A DNA stretch of 64,000 nucleotides from Paulinella micropora (taxonomy: Eukaryota; Cercozoa; Imbricatea; Euglyphida), in assembly GCA_009731375.1 (NCBI GenBank), contig BJOX01000048.1, positions 1,045,146-1,109,145 on the forward strand, read 5' to 3'. Shown piece by piece: positions 1 through 12,025 of the stretch (the stretch's first letter is position 1; every line of letters begins with the position of its first letter). Position numbers and translations under genes: made by a program. Below the pieces are notes generated by a model. It had not been told where the DNA came from, ran no database searches, and worked only from the letters and a program-made list of their open reading frames with translations.

Positions 1-82
1 CTATAAGTTAGTTCTCTGCTGCGTGCAGTAGCGGCAGCGCCGAACAAGAGTCAGAGTTACTATTATTATTATTATTGTTGTT

Positions 83-130
<48 letters not shown>

Positions 131-141
131 GAATTATTGAA

Positions 142-181
<40 letters not shown>

Positions 182-205
182 CATTGTCATTATTATTATT
201 ATTGA

Positions 206-240
<35 letters not shown>

Positions 241-260
241 CATTATTATTATTGTTATTA

Positions 261-331
<71 letters not shown>

Positions 332-345
332 GCTATTTTTATTGT
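1..345. repeat. (TTA)n microsatellite with exon-like fragment at its left edge
   Basis: An almost pure TTA/ATT trinucleotide array runs from about 59 to 345. At 24-55 a short segment after a splice-acceptor-like TGCAG resembles the start of the candidate exon at 427-530 (both read AAAPNKSQ in one frame). It looks like a duplicated exon start cut off by the array. No gene is otherwise visible. Confidence 0.85.
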
Positions 346-426
346 TTCGGTCAAGTGGCATTTGATCCTGTCGGGCATGTGCCTCATTTACTATTACTGT
401 TACTATCATTTGTTCTTTGCTTGCAG

Positions 427-530
427 TGGCGGCGGCACCGAACAAGAGTCAGAAGAACAACTCGGTGCTGGGGTCGGGTGTGTCACAACACTCGGAGCAA
501 GATGAGGAACTCCAGGAGGTCCAAATTGAG
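427..530 (+). CDS. candidate host exon (low confidence)
   Basis: A pyrimidine-rich tract ending TTGCAG precedes position 427, and GAG|GTCGCG follows 530, giving an acceptor and a possible donor. The 104-nt interval has one frame open throughout, with serine-, glutamine- and glutamate-rich coding (SQHSEQDEELQEVQIE near its end). The surrounding DNA is microsatellite, so this open, compositionally distinct segment stands out. I do not recognise the protein. No neighbouring exon in phase was found, so it could be chance. Confidence 0.35.
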
Positions 531-554
531 GTCGCGTCCCCTCTGTCTACCTGT

Positions 555-560
555 CTGTGG

Positions 561-598
<38 letters not shown>

Positions 599-745
599 TT
601 ATCTTTTTATCTATCCATCTATCCATCTATCTATCTATCTATCTATCCATCTATCTATCCATCTGCGCATCCATCTATCTATCTATCTATCTATCTAATT
701 ATTTATCTATCCATTGTCTAACTATCCATCTGTCCATCTATTTAT
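555..745. repeat. (CTAT)n microsatellite
   Basis: Tetranucleotide CTAT/CCAT array with point variants. Its open frames encode only YLSI repeats and are not genes. Confidence 0.9.
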
Positions 746-1230
746 CTACAGCCACTCACTGCCCAGTAGCTGGTGCTCTCAGCCAACGTCTGTGCACCCG
801 CCACTTGATAGTTAGATTAGCTTAAGTTAGTTAGGTTAGGTCAGGTCAGGTTAGGTAACTTGCGGCATTGCAGGGCCTCGCTCTCAGCCAATCCATGCAA
901 AGTTCCTAATTCTTAAGTAGAATGAGCGAGGAGTGCAAGCGCTTTGTTCTAAGCCGTCGTGCATGCTTGTGGCATGTTGCATGAAGGCTGCTCGTTCAGG
1001 GCTCTCCACGAGCTCTGCGTAGCACAGGTATTGGACACAATCTTAAGCTGAGAACGCGTGGATGTAAGTCATGGTGCTTGAGAAGGAAATGCTCCGGCGT
1101 CGAGAACACAAGCAATGCTAGTCCATGCTCGTCAGAAGAGCTGCGCAAATAAGTTAGTGCAATCTGAGGAAGAGTGTGTTGCTGCCCAAGAGTTGTTGCA
1201 ATTACTCAAGCAACAGGAGAACCGATAAGA
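746..1230. other. unique host DNA, no gene seen
   Basis: Non-repetitive sequence without a convincing open frame. A short TTAGG/TCAGG-rich patch lies at about 822-857. TTAGG is the arthropod telomere unit, but a few degenerate units prove nothing about the host. Confidence 0.5.
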
Positions 1231-1653
1231 GAGAGAGTGTGTGAGAGAGAGAGAGAGAGAGAGAGATTAAGTAGTATTAGAAATAAAATTTAAACTGTTA
1301 CATTAAAAAAAATTATTATTTTAAAAAAAATAAAAAAAATAAAAATAAAGAAGAAGAAGAAGAAGAAGAAGAAGAAGAAGAAGAAGAAGAAGAAGAAGAA
1401 GAAGAAGAAGAAGAAGAAAAGAAGAAGCAGAAGAAGCAGAAGAAGCAGAAGAAGGAAGAGAAGAAGGAGAAGAAAGAGAAGAAAGAGAAGAAAGAGGGGG
1501 AGGAGGAGGAGGAGGAGGAGGAGGAGACAAGAACAACAAGAACAACAAGAACAACAAGAACAACAAGAACGACAACGACAACGACAACAACACTCAATAA
1601 TAATAATAATAATAATAACAACAACAATAATAATAATAATAATAATAATAATG

Positions 1654-1722
<69 letters not shown>

Positions 1723-1725
1723 GAA
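1231..1725. repeat. compound microsatellite (GA, GAA, GGA, AAC, AAT/ATT)
   Basis: Successive blocks of GA, then GAA with GCA variants, GGA, AAC/GAC and AAT turning into ATT at about 1654. Both strands give spurious low-complexity frames. Confidence 0.9.
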
Positions 1726-2164
1726 AAAACCTAGTCACACTTGCTAAACAGAGTTCCAGCCCAATGACCTCAAGGCGTTAAACTGTGACGCCAACTCATA
1801 ACCCTTTGGTGGTAGATGCTGGGGAGGAGGGTCGTTGCGCGCGTAAAAGATCTTAAACTCCGCATATGCTGGTTGATAGCCCAGGACCCAGCAGACACCA
1901 GATTGTTATGGGTGGGGTTTCGAGGCAGCTCTAGCAACCGCGCTTGGTGTATGCACTTGCACATTCGGTGACGTCTTGCAAGAGGTTGCTGGGACTGCGG
2001 AATAACCTCGGCTTAGTGCAGTCTTGCCCTCAGGAGCTCCATCGGTGGCCCCGATCATCAGGCGAGAGACTGACACGGGGGGGTGGAGGACCTCGAACAA
2101 GGGTATTGGAGGCTTATGTCCGTTGAGGATATGCCATTAGCTGCATCAGTACGCCTCAGATATA
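1726..2164. other. unique host DNA, no gene seen
   Basis: About 440 bp of non-repetitive sequence. Only short open frames without recognisable motifs are present. Confidence 0.5.
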
Positions 2165-2218
2165 GTATTATTATTATTATTATAATAAATAATAAATAAT
2201 AGTAATAAATAATAATAG

Positions 2219-2323
2219 TGCTTCTCTGTCAATGGCTGATGCATTTCTGCACATGCGCCTCCATCGTCTCACCCGTGAGGGGAGTACGAAGAATTGACGA
2301 TAGGCTCTAATGACACCCCCGCA
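2219..2323 (-). mobile_element. tRNA-derived SINE, 3' part, cut by assembly gap
   Basis: Matches the distal half of the SINE at 7757-8024 in inverted orientation, from the (ATT)n junction to the GGGGGTGTCATTAG segment. It then runs into an N-run (2324-2436). Confidence 0.75.
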
Positions 2324-2436
2324 NNNNNNNNNNNNNNNNNNNNNNNNNNNNNNNNNNNNNNNNNNNNNNNNNNNNNNNNNNNNNNNNNNNNNNNNNNNNN
2401 NNNNNNNNNNNNNNNNNNNNNNNNNNNNNNNNNNNN
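2324..2436. other. assembly gap (N)
   Basis: 113 N between two SINE copies that share both unit and (AAT)n tail, so the assembly probably broke on the repeat. Confidence 0.95.
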
Positions 2437-2442
2437 ATAATG

Positions 2443-2499
<57 letters not shown>

Positions 2500-2500
2500 G

Positions 2501-2730
2501 TGCTTCTCTGTCAATGACTGATGCATTTCTGCACATGCGCCTCCATCGTCTCACCCGTGAGGGTAGTACGAAGAATTGACGATAGGCTCTAATGACACCC
2601 CCGCACGGGCAGTTCCAACACTTCCAGACGGACCGGTATGTTCAATGAAAATACTGGTGGCACCGACGAGAATCGAACTGGCGACAGGGCCCAGATGGTA
2701 GAACTTGACCACTGGGCTATCACGGTGTCC
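2501..2730 (-). mobile_element. tRNA-derived SINE, full copy
   Basis: About 230 bp, inverted relative to the copy at 7757. The tRNA-like head lies at the high-coordinate end, with an A-box-like TAGCCCAGTGG and a B-box-like AGTTCGATTCT on the minus strand. Unit ends merge into (AAT)n on both sides. Pol III promoter boxes and the repeated copies support a SINE rather than a tRNA gene; no cloverleaf with anticodon stem is evident. Confidence 0.75.
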
Positions 2731-2793
<63 letters not shown>

Positions 2794-3479
2794 GTAGTAA
2801 TAAGCGCGGATCAGAGAGCTTGCTAACGAGCCATGCTGCAGTTGTCGGATACAAGACTCGGCTGAGAATGCAGCATTTCAAGTCCTTTGCCAATAGTGTA
2901 TGTGTGTGTGTGTGTGTACGCGTGTCGGTGTAGATGATCCCCTCTGAAAGCGTGGCCGGCGATGAAGAGATAATTCTGGACGCCTCACAATTCCCCAATT
3001 TCACATTCCCCGAGGTCTGTCCATCTATGTCTTTCAGGAGGGGGTAGGGAGTGGGGTAGCGGGTTGTGTATACCGGGGGGGGGGNNNNNNNNNNCCTATC
3101 TAGTTATCTATCAATTGCCCCCGGGTGGGGTAGGGTGGGGGTTTCAACTTACTATGACGCTGATGAGTTGTTCTGGGTGTGCAATGCTGCTGTCCACCAC
3201 CTATCTTGCACTTACATTTTCTTCCACCTATCTAGCCATGTATTTATCACTCTATGTTCATCCACTCATCACCTATCTACATCTGTTTTTTCGATGTCTT
3301 TCCATCTATCCATCCATGTAAATTTCTACGTCCATCCATCCATCCCTCCATCCATCATCTATCTATCTATTGATCTGTTTGTCCTCAGAATCAGAAGGAG
3401 GAAAAGGGTTTGAAGAGAGTGCCCTCCTTGCCCGGAACACACATTCAAAACCCATGTCAGTCCCCTGACCATCAGCATC
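2731..3479. repeat. mixed: (AAT)n, (GT)n, poly-G gap, degenerate CTAT
   Basis: (AAT)n to about 2795, unique DNA with a (GT)n at 2897-2918, poly-G running into a 10-N gap (3085-3094), then degenerate CATC/CTAT to 3370. No gene seen. Confidence 0.7.
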
Positions 3480-5352
<1,873 letters not shown>

Positions 5353-5354
<2 letters not shown>

Positions 5355-5659
5355 TTCTTTTTAATTATGTTTTCATGTCCTTTTCTTTCTTTCTTTCTCG
5401 AACATGCCACCTGGGACCTAGCCTAGGACCAGGTGTGCCTCGCTTTCGTATTTCTCGGTCACCACCTCATAATATGGACAGGTGACCTAAATTCACACCT
5501 TCGGCTTGCCAAGTTTCACGTGTTTTACGGGCGAGCTGGTCCTGCTGGCCCTAAAATGTGAAAATTTTGGCTTGCCACAAAATATAAAAGAATGCGACTT
5601 GTGTTCACTGTGTGTGTAGACTGGCGGGGGGGGGGGTTGGTCGACTCTCGCAGGAGAGT
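5353..5659. other. unique host DNA with a short dispersed motif
   Basis: No gene seen. 5515-5580 holds a CACGTGTTTTACGGGC-like segment resembling motifs at 55035-55260 and 61430-61560 (acgt-ttt / gcaaaatacgtcaaattt). It may belong to a small dispersed repeat. Confidence 0.45.
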
Positions 5660-5660
5660 A

Positions 5661-5712
<52 letters not shown>

Positions 5713-6600
5713 AGGCAGGGAGGCAGGGAGAGAGAGGGAGGGAGAGAGACACCGGGTTTTGTTTTTTGTTTTTTGTTTGTTTGTTTGTTTGTTTTGGGGG
5801 GGGGGGGGGGGNNNNNNNNNNAAAGAAAGAAGAAGAAGAAGAAGAAGAAGAAGAAGAAGAAGAAGCAGCAGCCGCAGCAGCAGCAGAAGAAGAAGAAGAA
5901 GAAGAAGAAGAAGAAGAAGAAGAAGAAGAAGAAGAAGAAGAAGAAGAAGAAGGAAGGAAGGAAAAGGAGGAAGGAAAAGGAGGAAAAGGGAGCAAGAGGG
6001 AGCAAAGAGAGAGAAAGAGGGAGAAGTAGAGAGAAGGAGAGAGAAGGAAGAAGACGAGAGGAGACGAGAGAGAAGAAAGAAGAAAGAAGAAAGAAGAAAG
6101 AAGACGAAGAAGACGAAGAAGACGACGAAGACGATGAGAGGACGAAGACGAGAGGACGAAGATGAGAGGATGAAAACGAGAGGACGAAGACGAGAACAGA
6201 GAGAAGAGAGAGAAAAGAGAGAAGAGAGAGAAAAGAGAGAAGAGAGAGAAGAGAGAAAAGAAAGAAGACGACGAAGACGACGAAGACGAAGACGACGGAG
6301 ACGGAGACGAAGAAGAAGAAGAAGAAGAAGAAGAAGAAGAAGAAGAAGAAGAAGAAGAAGAAGAAGAAGAAGAAGAAGAAGAAGAAGAAGAAGAGAAGAA
6401 AAAGAAAAAGAAGAAGGAGAAGAAGAAGAAGAAGAAGAAGAAGAAGAAGAAGAAGAAGAAGAAGAAGAAGAAGAAGAAGAAGAAGAAGAAGAAAAAGAAG
6501 AGGAAGAAGAAGAAGAGGAAGAAGAAGAGGAAGAGGAAGAAGAAGAGGAAGAGAAAGAGGAAGAGGAAGAGGAAGAAGAAGAAGCCAGAAGCTAGAACAG
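5660..6600. repeat. (GA)n / (GAA)n / (GAG)n purine block
   Basis: Almost pure purine strand over 0.9 kb, with poly-G and a 10-N gap at 5812-5821. Such polypurine tracts can form triplex DNA; here they explain only spurious E/K/R-rich frames. Confidence 0.9.
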
Positions 6601-6896
6601 AAGCCAGAAGCCAGCGGAAGAGGCAAAAGAAGAATGAGGTCGCCGATGTCGGCTGTTGGGTAGGCGGGACACCCAAACAGAACAACAGCCCGTCCCTCAC
6701 CTCGCGGCGCGCCCTCAAGTCCCGGGCCTCCACCCCCTTGCACACGTCGCGACGCATGGCCAAGGGCGTGTCGCCCGACCTGCAGGCGCCTATCTTGTCA
6801 GAATCTTGTCCTATCTTGCCCCCCGACGCACGCACTATACAAGGGTAAACAGCCACTGCACACGGTGGCCTGCAGGGTGGGATCCACGTGCATCGC
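6601..6896. other. unique GC-richer host DNA, no gene seen
   Basis: About 300 bp between two microsatellites. Open frames exist on both strands but none has a recognisable motif or matched splice sites. Confidence 0.45.
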
Positions 6897-7370
6897 ATGT
6901 ATGTATGTATGTATGTATGTATGTATGCATGTATGTATGTAGGTAGGTAGGTAGGTAGGTAGGTAGGTAGGTAGGTAGGAAGGCATGTATGTTTATGTTT
7001 GTATGCATGTATGTATGTATGTATGTATGTATGCATGTATGTATGTATGCATGCATGTGTGTGTATGTGTGTATGTATGTATGTATGTATGTATGTATGT
7101 ATGTATGTATGTATGTATGTATGTATGTATGTATACATGGATTTATGTATGCTGGTTTGTTTGTTCTTATTTCTTATTGGATGGTACCTGTCCTATGTAC
7201 ATACATAGATGCATACATACGTACATACATGCATACATACATACGTGCATACATACATAACATACATACATGGCATACATACATACATACATGCATACGG
7301 CAAACGGAGACAAACAGACAGACAGACACACACACACACACTCTCTCTCACACACACACGCGCGCGCACG

Positions 7371-7464
<94 letters not shown>

Positions 7465-7516
7465 TATATACATACATAGATTTTACATTTATATACATCA
7501 TAAATACAGTCAAATG

Positions 7517-7563
<47 letters not shown>

Positions 7564-7678
7564 GCGCGCGCGCACAAGCACACACACACACACACACACA
7601 CACGCACGCACGCACGCACACGCACGCACACACACACACACTCACACACTATATTATATATATATATGTATGTATGTA

Positions 7679-7756
<78 letters not shown>
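6897..7756. repeat. compound microsatellite (GTAT, GGTA, CATA, CA, TA, TTA)
   Basis: GTAT (6897-7135, with a GGTA block 6940-6980), inverted CATA (7195-7300), CA/CG (7318-7402), TA (7402-7480), CA (7516-7645), then TTA (7680-7756). Confidence 0.9.
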
Positions 7757-8024
7757 GGACACCGTGATAGCCCAGTGGTCAAGTTCTACCATCTGGGCCC
7801 TGTCGCCAGTTCGATTCCCGTCGGTGCCACCAGTATTTTCATTGAACATACCGGTCTATTTCTGGACCAGTATTTTCATTGAACATACCGGCCCGTCTGG
7901 AAGTGTTGGAACTGCCCTTGCGGGGGTGTCATTAGAGCTTATCGTCAATTCTTCGTACTCCCCTCACGGGTGAGACGATGGAGGCGCATGTGCAGAAATG
8001 CATCAGCCATTGACAGAGAAGCAC
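7757..8024 (+). mobile_element. tRNA-derived SINE, full copy with internal 37-bp duplication
   Basis: A-box-like TAGCCCAGTGG at 7768-7778 and B-box AGTTCGATTCC at 7808-7818 have tRNA-gene spacing. The body ends in GACAGAGAAGCAC followed by (TAT/TTA)n. Relative to the copy at 2501-2730 this one holds an internal tandem duplication of the CCAGTATTTTCATTGAACAT segment (about 7830-7890). SINEs depend on a LINE reverse transcriptase supplied in trans; none is visible here. Confidence 0.8.
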
Positions 8025-8058
<34 letters not shown>

Positions 8059-8095
8059 GTTATTGTTATTTTTATCATTATTATTATTATTATTA

Positions 8096-8142
<47 letters not shown>

Positions 8143-8275
8143 TTATATATATTTATATATATACATAATATATATAATATATATACATTATATGCATTAT
8201 ATTATATATATATGTATATATATATAATATATATATATACATATATATATAATATATATATAAGCTTTTATATAG

Positions 8276-8311
<36 letters not shown>

Positions 8312-8312
8312 T

Positions 8313-8343
<31 letters not shown>

Positions 8344-8360
8344 GTATATATATGTAGATG
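8025..8360. repeat. (TTA)n, (TA)n, (GT)n block
   Basis: SINE tail (TTA)n to about 8140, then TA-rich repeats and a (GT)n run 8291-8345. Confidence 0.85.
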
Positions 8361-8624
8361 TAGATGTAGATGAACTGGCATACAGCATGCCACAGTTATG
8401 CATGGCTGGTAATGTACTGTCTACAGGATGCCGCAGTTAGCCATCGCGGACCCGACGAGTACGGAAGGGACCGTGCTGCCAGAGGTCACCACCCACTCTA
8501 CATACATACATACATACATAAATTATAGCCTCATCATACAACACACCAACTCAAAGACGGACATACACGCGTAAACACGTACACACACACACACACACAC
8601 ACCTACCGCCCGTTTGGTGCCAGA
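8361..8624. other. mostly unique host DNA
   Basis: A CTACAG acceptor-like site at about 8434 is followed by a short open stretch (about 8435-8480) that could be an exon. It has no clear donor or partner, so I do not call a gene. Confidence 0.35.
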
Positions 8625-9665
8625 GATTGGTAAGTCAAACAAGATAGATGGGTTAAACAGATCAGATAGATAGGTAAGGCAGATAAGTTGCAAAAGTAAA
8701 ACCGATGAGGTAGATATTTCAGGCAGATAAGATAGATAGGTAAGGCAGACAAGGTAGGGTAAGGCAGATAAGGTACATTGGTAAGACAGATAAAATAGAT
8801 AGGCCAGGCAGAAAAAACAGATGGATTAGGTAAGACAGATAAAATAGATAGCAGATAAGGTAGATAGGTAAGACAGATAATAGATGGGTAAGGCAGAAAA
8901 GATAGATAGGTCAACCAGAAAAAATAGATAGCTCAGGCAGATAAGATAGATACGCAAAGCAGAAAAGATAGATAGGTAAGACAGGTAAGATAGACAGTAG
9001 ATAAGATAGATAGGTATTACTAAGACAGATAATAGATAGGTAAGGCAGAAAAGATAGATAGGTGAACCAGAAAAAATAATATAGATAGCTCAGGCAGATA
9101 AGATAGATACGCAAAGCAGAAAAGATAGATAGGTAAGATAGATATGATAGACAGTATATAAGATGGATAGGTAAGGCAGATAATAGATGGGTAAGGCAGC
9201 ACAGATAGATATAGGTCAACCAGAAAAGATAGATAGCTCAGGCAGATAAGATAGATAGGCAAAGCAGAAAAGATAGATAGGTAAGACAGGTAAGATGGAC
9301 AGCAGATAAGATAGATAGGTATTACTAAGACAGACAATAGATAGGTAAGGCAGAAAAGATAGATAGGTCAACCAGAAAAGATAGATAGCTCAGGCAGATA
9401 AGATAGATAGGCAAAGCAGAAAAGATAGATAAGTAAGACAGATAATAGGCAGATAAGATGGTGAGACAGATGCGACAGATAGGTAAGGCAGAAAAGACAG
9501 ATAGGTAAGGCCGAGACCGATAGATAGGTCAGGCAGATAAGATAAATAGGTAAGGCAGATAAGATAGGTATCACCGATGGGTTAGATAGGCAGAGCAGAT
9601 AATTTGGATAGGTAACATTAGATAAGGCAGAAAATATAGATAGGTAAGGCAGATAAGAAAGACAG
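8625..9665. repeat. higher-order minisatellite of GATA/GGTAAGGCA subunits
   Basis: Degenerate 9-30-bp subunits (GATAGATAGGTAAGGCAGATAA-like) are organised in a larger unit of about 150 bp. The marker GATAGGTCAACCAGAAAA recurs near 8908, 9057, 9211 and 9363, each followed by the same order of subunits. The open frames encode only YLSY-type repeats. Confidence 0.85.
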
Positions 9666-10025
9666 GTGGGGCAACCATGCATGGTGTTGCTGTTAGACGT
9701 TGCAAGGAGCAGCAGTGTTCCTCAGTCATTGACAACTCGAACGATCCTGTCGTAGATCTTGGAGAGGAAGAAGGTGTATGGGGCGTGCTGACATCTTTGT
9801 CACGGCACTGGGACAAAGAACATAAACAAAAGACAAGACAAAACACATATATGAAACGTAAGAGGTTCCGTCCGGTCATGAACGTAGCACCGCGAGTATT
9901 AAAGTGTTGAGTTTATCAGGTAATCGTACGGGAAGTCCGGGAGTCTCGGAATGTGCCGTAGAGGACATGACACTACCCTCGTGGGTTGTGCGTAGTTGAG
10001 AAACATATCTAGTGGCGAGTGAGTG

Positions 10026-10026
<1 letters not shown>
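9666..10026. other. unique host DNA, no gene seen
   Basis: About 360 bp of non-repetitive sequence. Open frames of 77-102 codons exist on both strands without recognisable features. Confidence 0.45.
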
Positions 10027-10069
<43 letters not shown>

Positions 10070-10215
10070 AGACATAGTAGTAGTAGTAGTGGTAGTAGTA
10101 GTTAGCAGTAGCAGTAGTAATAGTAACAGTAGTATTAGTAGTAGTAGTAGTAGTAGTAGTAGCAGTAGTAATAGTAGTAGTAGTTAGTAGTAGTTAGTAG
10201 TAGTTAGTAGTAGTG

Positions 10216-10303
<88 letters not shown>

Positions 10304-10326
10304 TAGTAGTAGTAGTAGTTAGTAGC

Positions 10327-10415
<89 letters not shown>

Positions 10416-10450
10416 TAGTGGTTATTAGTGGCAGTAGCAGTAGTAACACT

Positions 10451-10549
<99 letters not shown>

Positions 10550-10620
10550 TAGTAGTAGTTATTAGTGGTAGTAGCAGTAGTAACAGTTAGTAGTAGTAGT
10601 AGTAGTAGTAGTAGCAGTCG
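10027..10620. repeat. (GA)n and (AGT)n block
   Basis: Short (GA)n, then 540 bp of AGT trinucleotide array with GGT, GCA and TTA variants. Confidence 0.9.
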
Positions 10621-11440
10621 GTCGTTTTCATCTATCACGGCTACTTCTCTTGGTCTTTCCTATCCTTCGCCTTTTTCTGTCCTCACGAAGATCGCCATTC
10701 TTTTGCACGTCCCCGCCTCCCTTTCTCTCTCGCTGTCGTAGGTACATACCAATCTACCTTTCTACCTAACTACCTACCTGCCTAGTTTTATACCTACTTA
10801 GTTACCTACCTATCTTCATACCTATCCACCTACTTACCTAGTTACCACTATATATCTTTCTGTTACCTCGTGGTCTCCTTTCTCATCCAAGTACATACGC
10901 CATGCGTCTTCTTTCCTAGTTTGAAGCCCTGCAGAAGATAGGACAATTGGTTTGCAAAGGACTTAGGAGAAGTGCACACAGCTCTCTTTCTCGCCCNNNN
11001 NNNNNNNNNNNNNNNNNNNNNNNNNNNNNNNNNNNNNNNNNNNNNNNNNNNNNNNNNNNNNNNNNNNNNNNNNNNNNNNNNNNNNNNNNNNNNNNNNNNN
11101 NNNNNNNNNNNNNNNNNNNNNNNNNNNNNNNNNNNNNNNNNNNNNNNNNNNNNNNNNNNNNNNNNNNNNNNNNNNNNNNNNNNNNNNNNNNNNNNNNNNN
11201 NNNNNNNNNNNNNNNNNNNNNNNNNNNNNNNNNNNNNNNNNNNNNNNNNNNNNNNNNNNNNNNNNNNNNNNNNNNNNNNNNNNNNNNNNNNNNNNNNNNN
11301 NNNNNNNNNNNNNNNNNNNNNNNNNNNNNNNNNNNNNNNNNNNNNNNGAGAGAGAGGGAGAGAGAGAGAGAAAGAGAGAGAGAGATACATACATATAATA
11401 TATATTATATATTATATATATATATATTATATACATATAA

Positions 11441-11474
<34 letters not shown>

Positions 11475-11489
11475 TTTTATATATATATC
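10621..11489. other. unique DNA, 351-bp assembly gap, (GA)n/(TA)n flank
   Basis: Non-repetitive to 10996 with a (CTAC)-rich patch, N-run 10997-11347, then (GA)n and (TA)n up to the outer mobile element. No gene seen. The element lies directly against TA repeats on both sides. Confidence 0.7.
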
Positions 11490-11895
11490 TCATTATTTAT
11501 CAATAATAGACAGGTCTATATGGTATATCATAAAATGAGCCTCAGAAACATATAAAACATTCACGGGACAACAGAAAACGCACACAGGAAAACATAAAAC
11601 ACACATTTGTTTTTACAAAAATACGACAAACAAAGCACACCAAGAGAGATTTAGACAAAATAACAACAAAATCATATTTTTATTCTAAATATTATATTAA
11701 ACTTCGTTCATATGATTTTGTTGTTATTTTGTCTAAATCTCTCTTGGTGTGCTTTGTTTGTCGTATTTTTGTAAAAACAAATGTGTGTTTTATGTTTTCC
11801 TGTGTGTGTTTTCTGTTTTCCCGTGTATGTTTTACATGTTCCTGAGGCTTATTTTATGATATACCATATAGACCTGTCTATTATTGATAAATGAT
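11490..11895. repeat. terminal palindrome, left end of outer element
   Basis: The first ~190 bp (from TCATTATTTATC) recur inverted at about 11717-11895, with a central ~38-bp A/T-rich loop containing TAAACTTCGTTC. The element end can therefore fold into a long hairpin. The same structure and loop orientation occur at the right end. Confidence 0.85.
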
Positions 11896-12025
11896 CATAA
11901 AAAACATAAGGAATAAAAAGAAAAGGTTAATAATTAAATATTTTTTTCATATTGAGAAAAAATATGGACTGGTTTTATATACAACTTGCGGGCACGGGAC
12001 ACGAACGAAGCAACAACAAAGCAGA

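Noticed and set aside
142-825. Long open frames of poly-Leu, poly-Tyr, poly-Ile/Asn or YLSI repeats across the window (also 3649-4440, 5493-7138, 57847-58863, 60080-61546)
   Set aside because: They are translations of tri- and tetranucleotide microsatellites, open on both strands, without start context, domains or splice signals.
820-860. Telomeric TTAGG repeats identifying an arthropod host
   Set aside because: Only a few degenerate TTAGG/TCAGG units; far too short for a telomere and common by chance in this repeat-rich DNA.
7757-7830. A tRNA gene
   Set aside because: A- and B-box-like motifs are present, but no cloverleaf with acceptor and anticodon stems is evident, and the unit recurs as a SINE with a shared non-tRNA body.
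8197-8403. CRISPR-like or regulatory array in regularly spaced repeats
   Set aside because: The spacing is that of dinucleotide and tetranucleotide microsatellites, and there are no unique spacers of constant length.
8434-8480. Host exon after CTGTCTACAG
   Set aside because: One short open stretch with an acceptor-like site, but no phase-matched partner and a weak donor.
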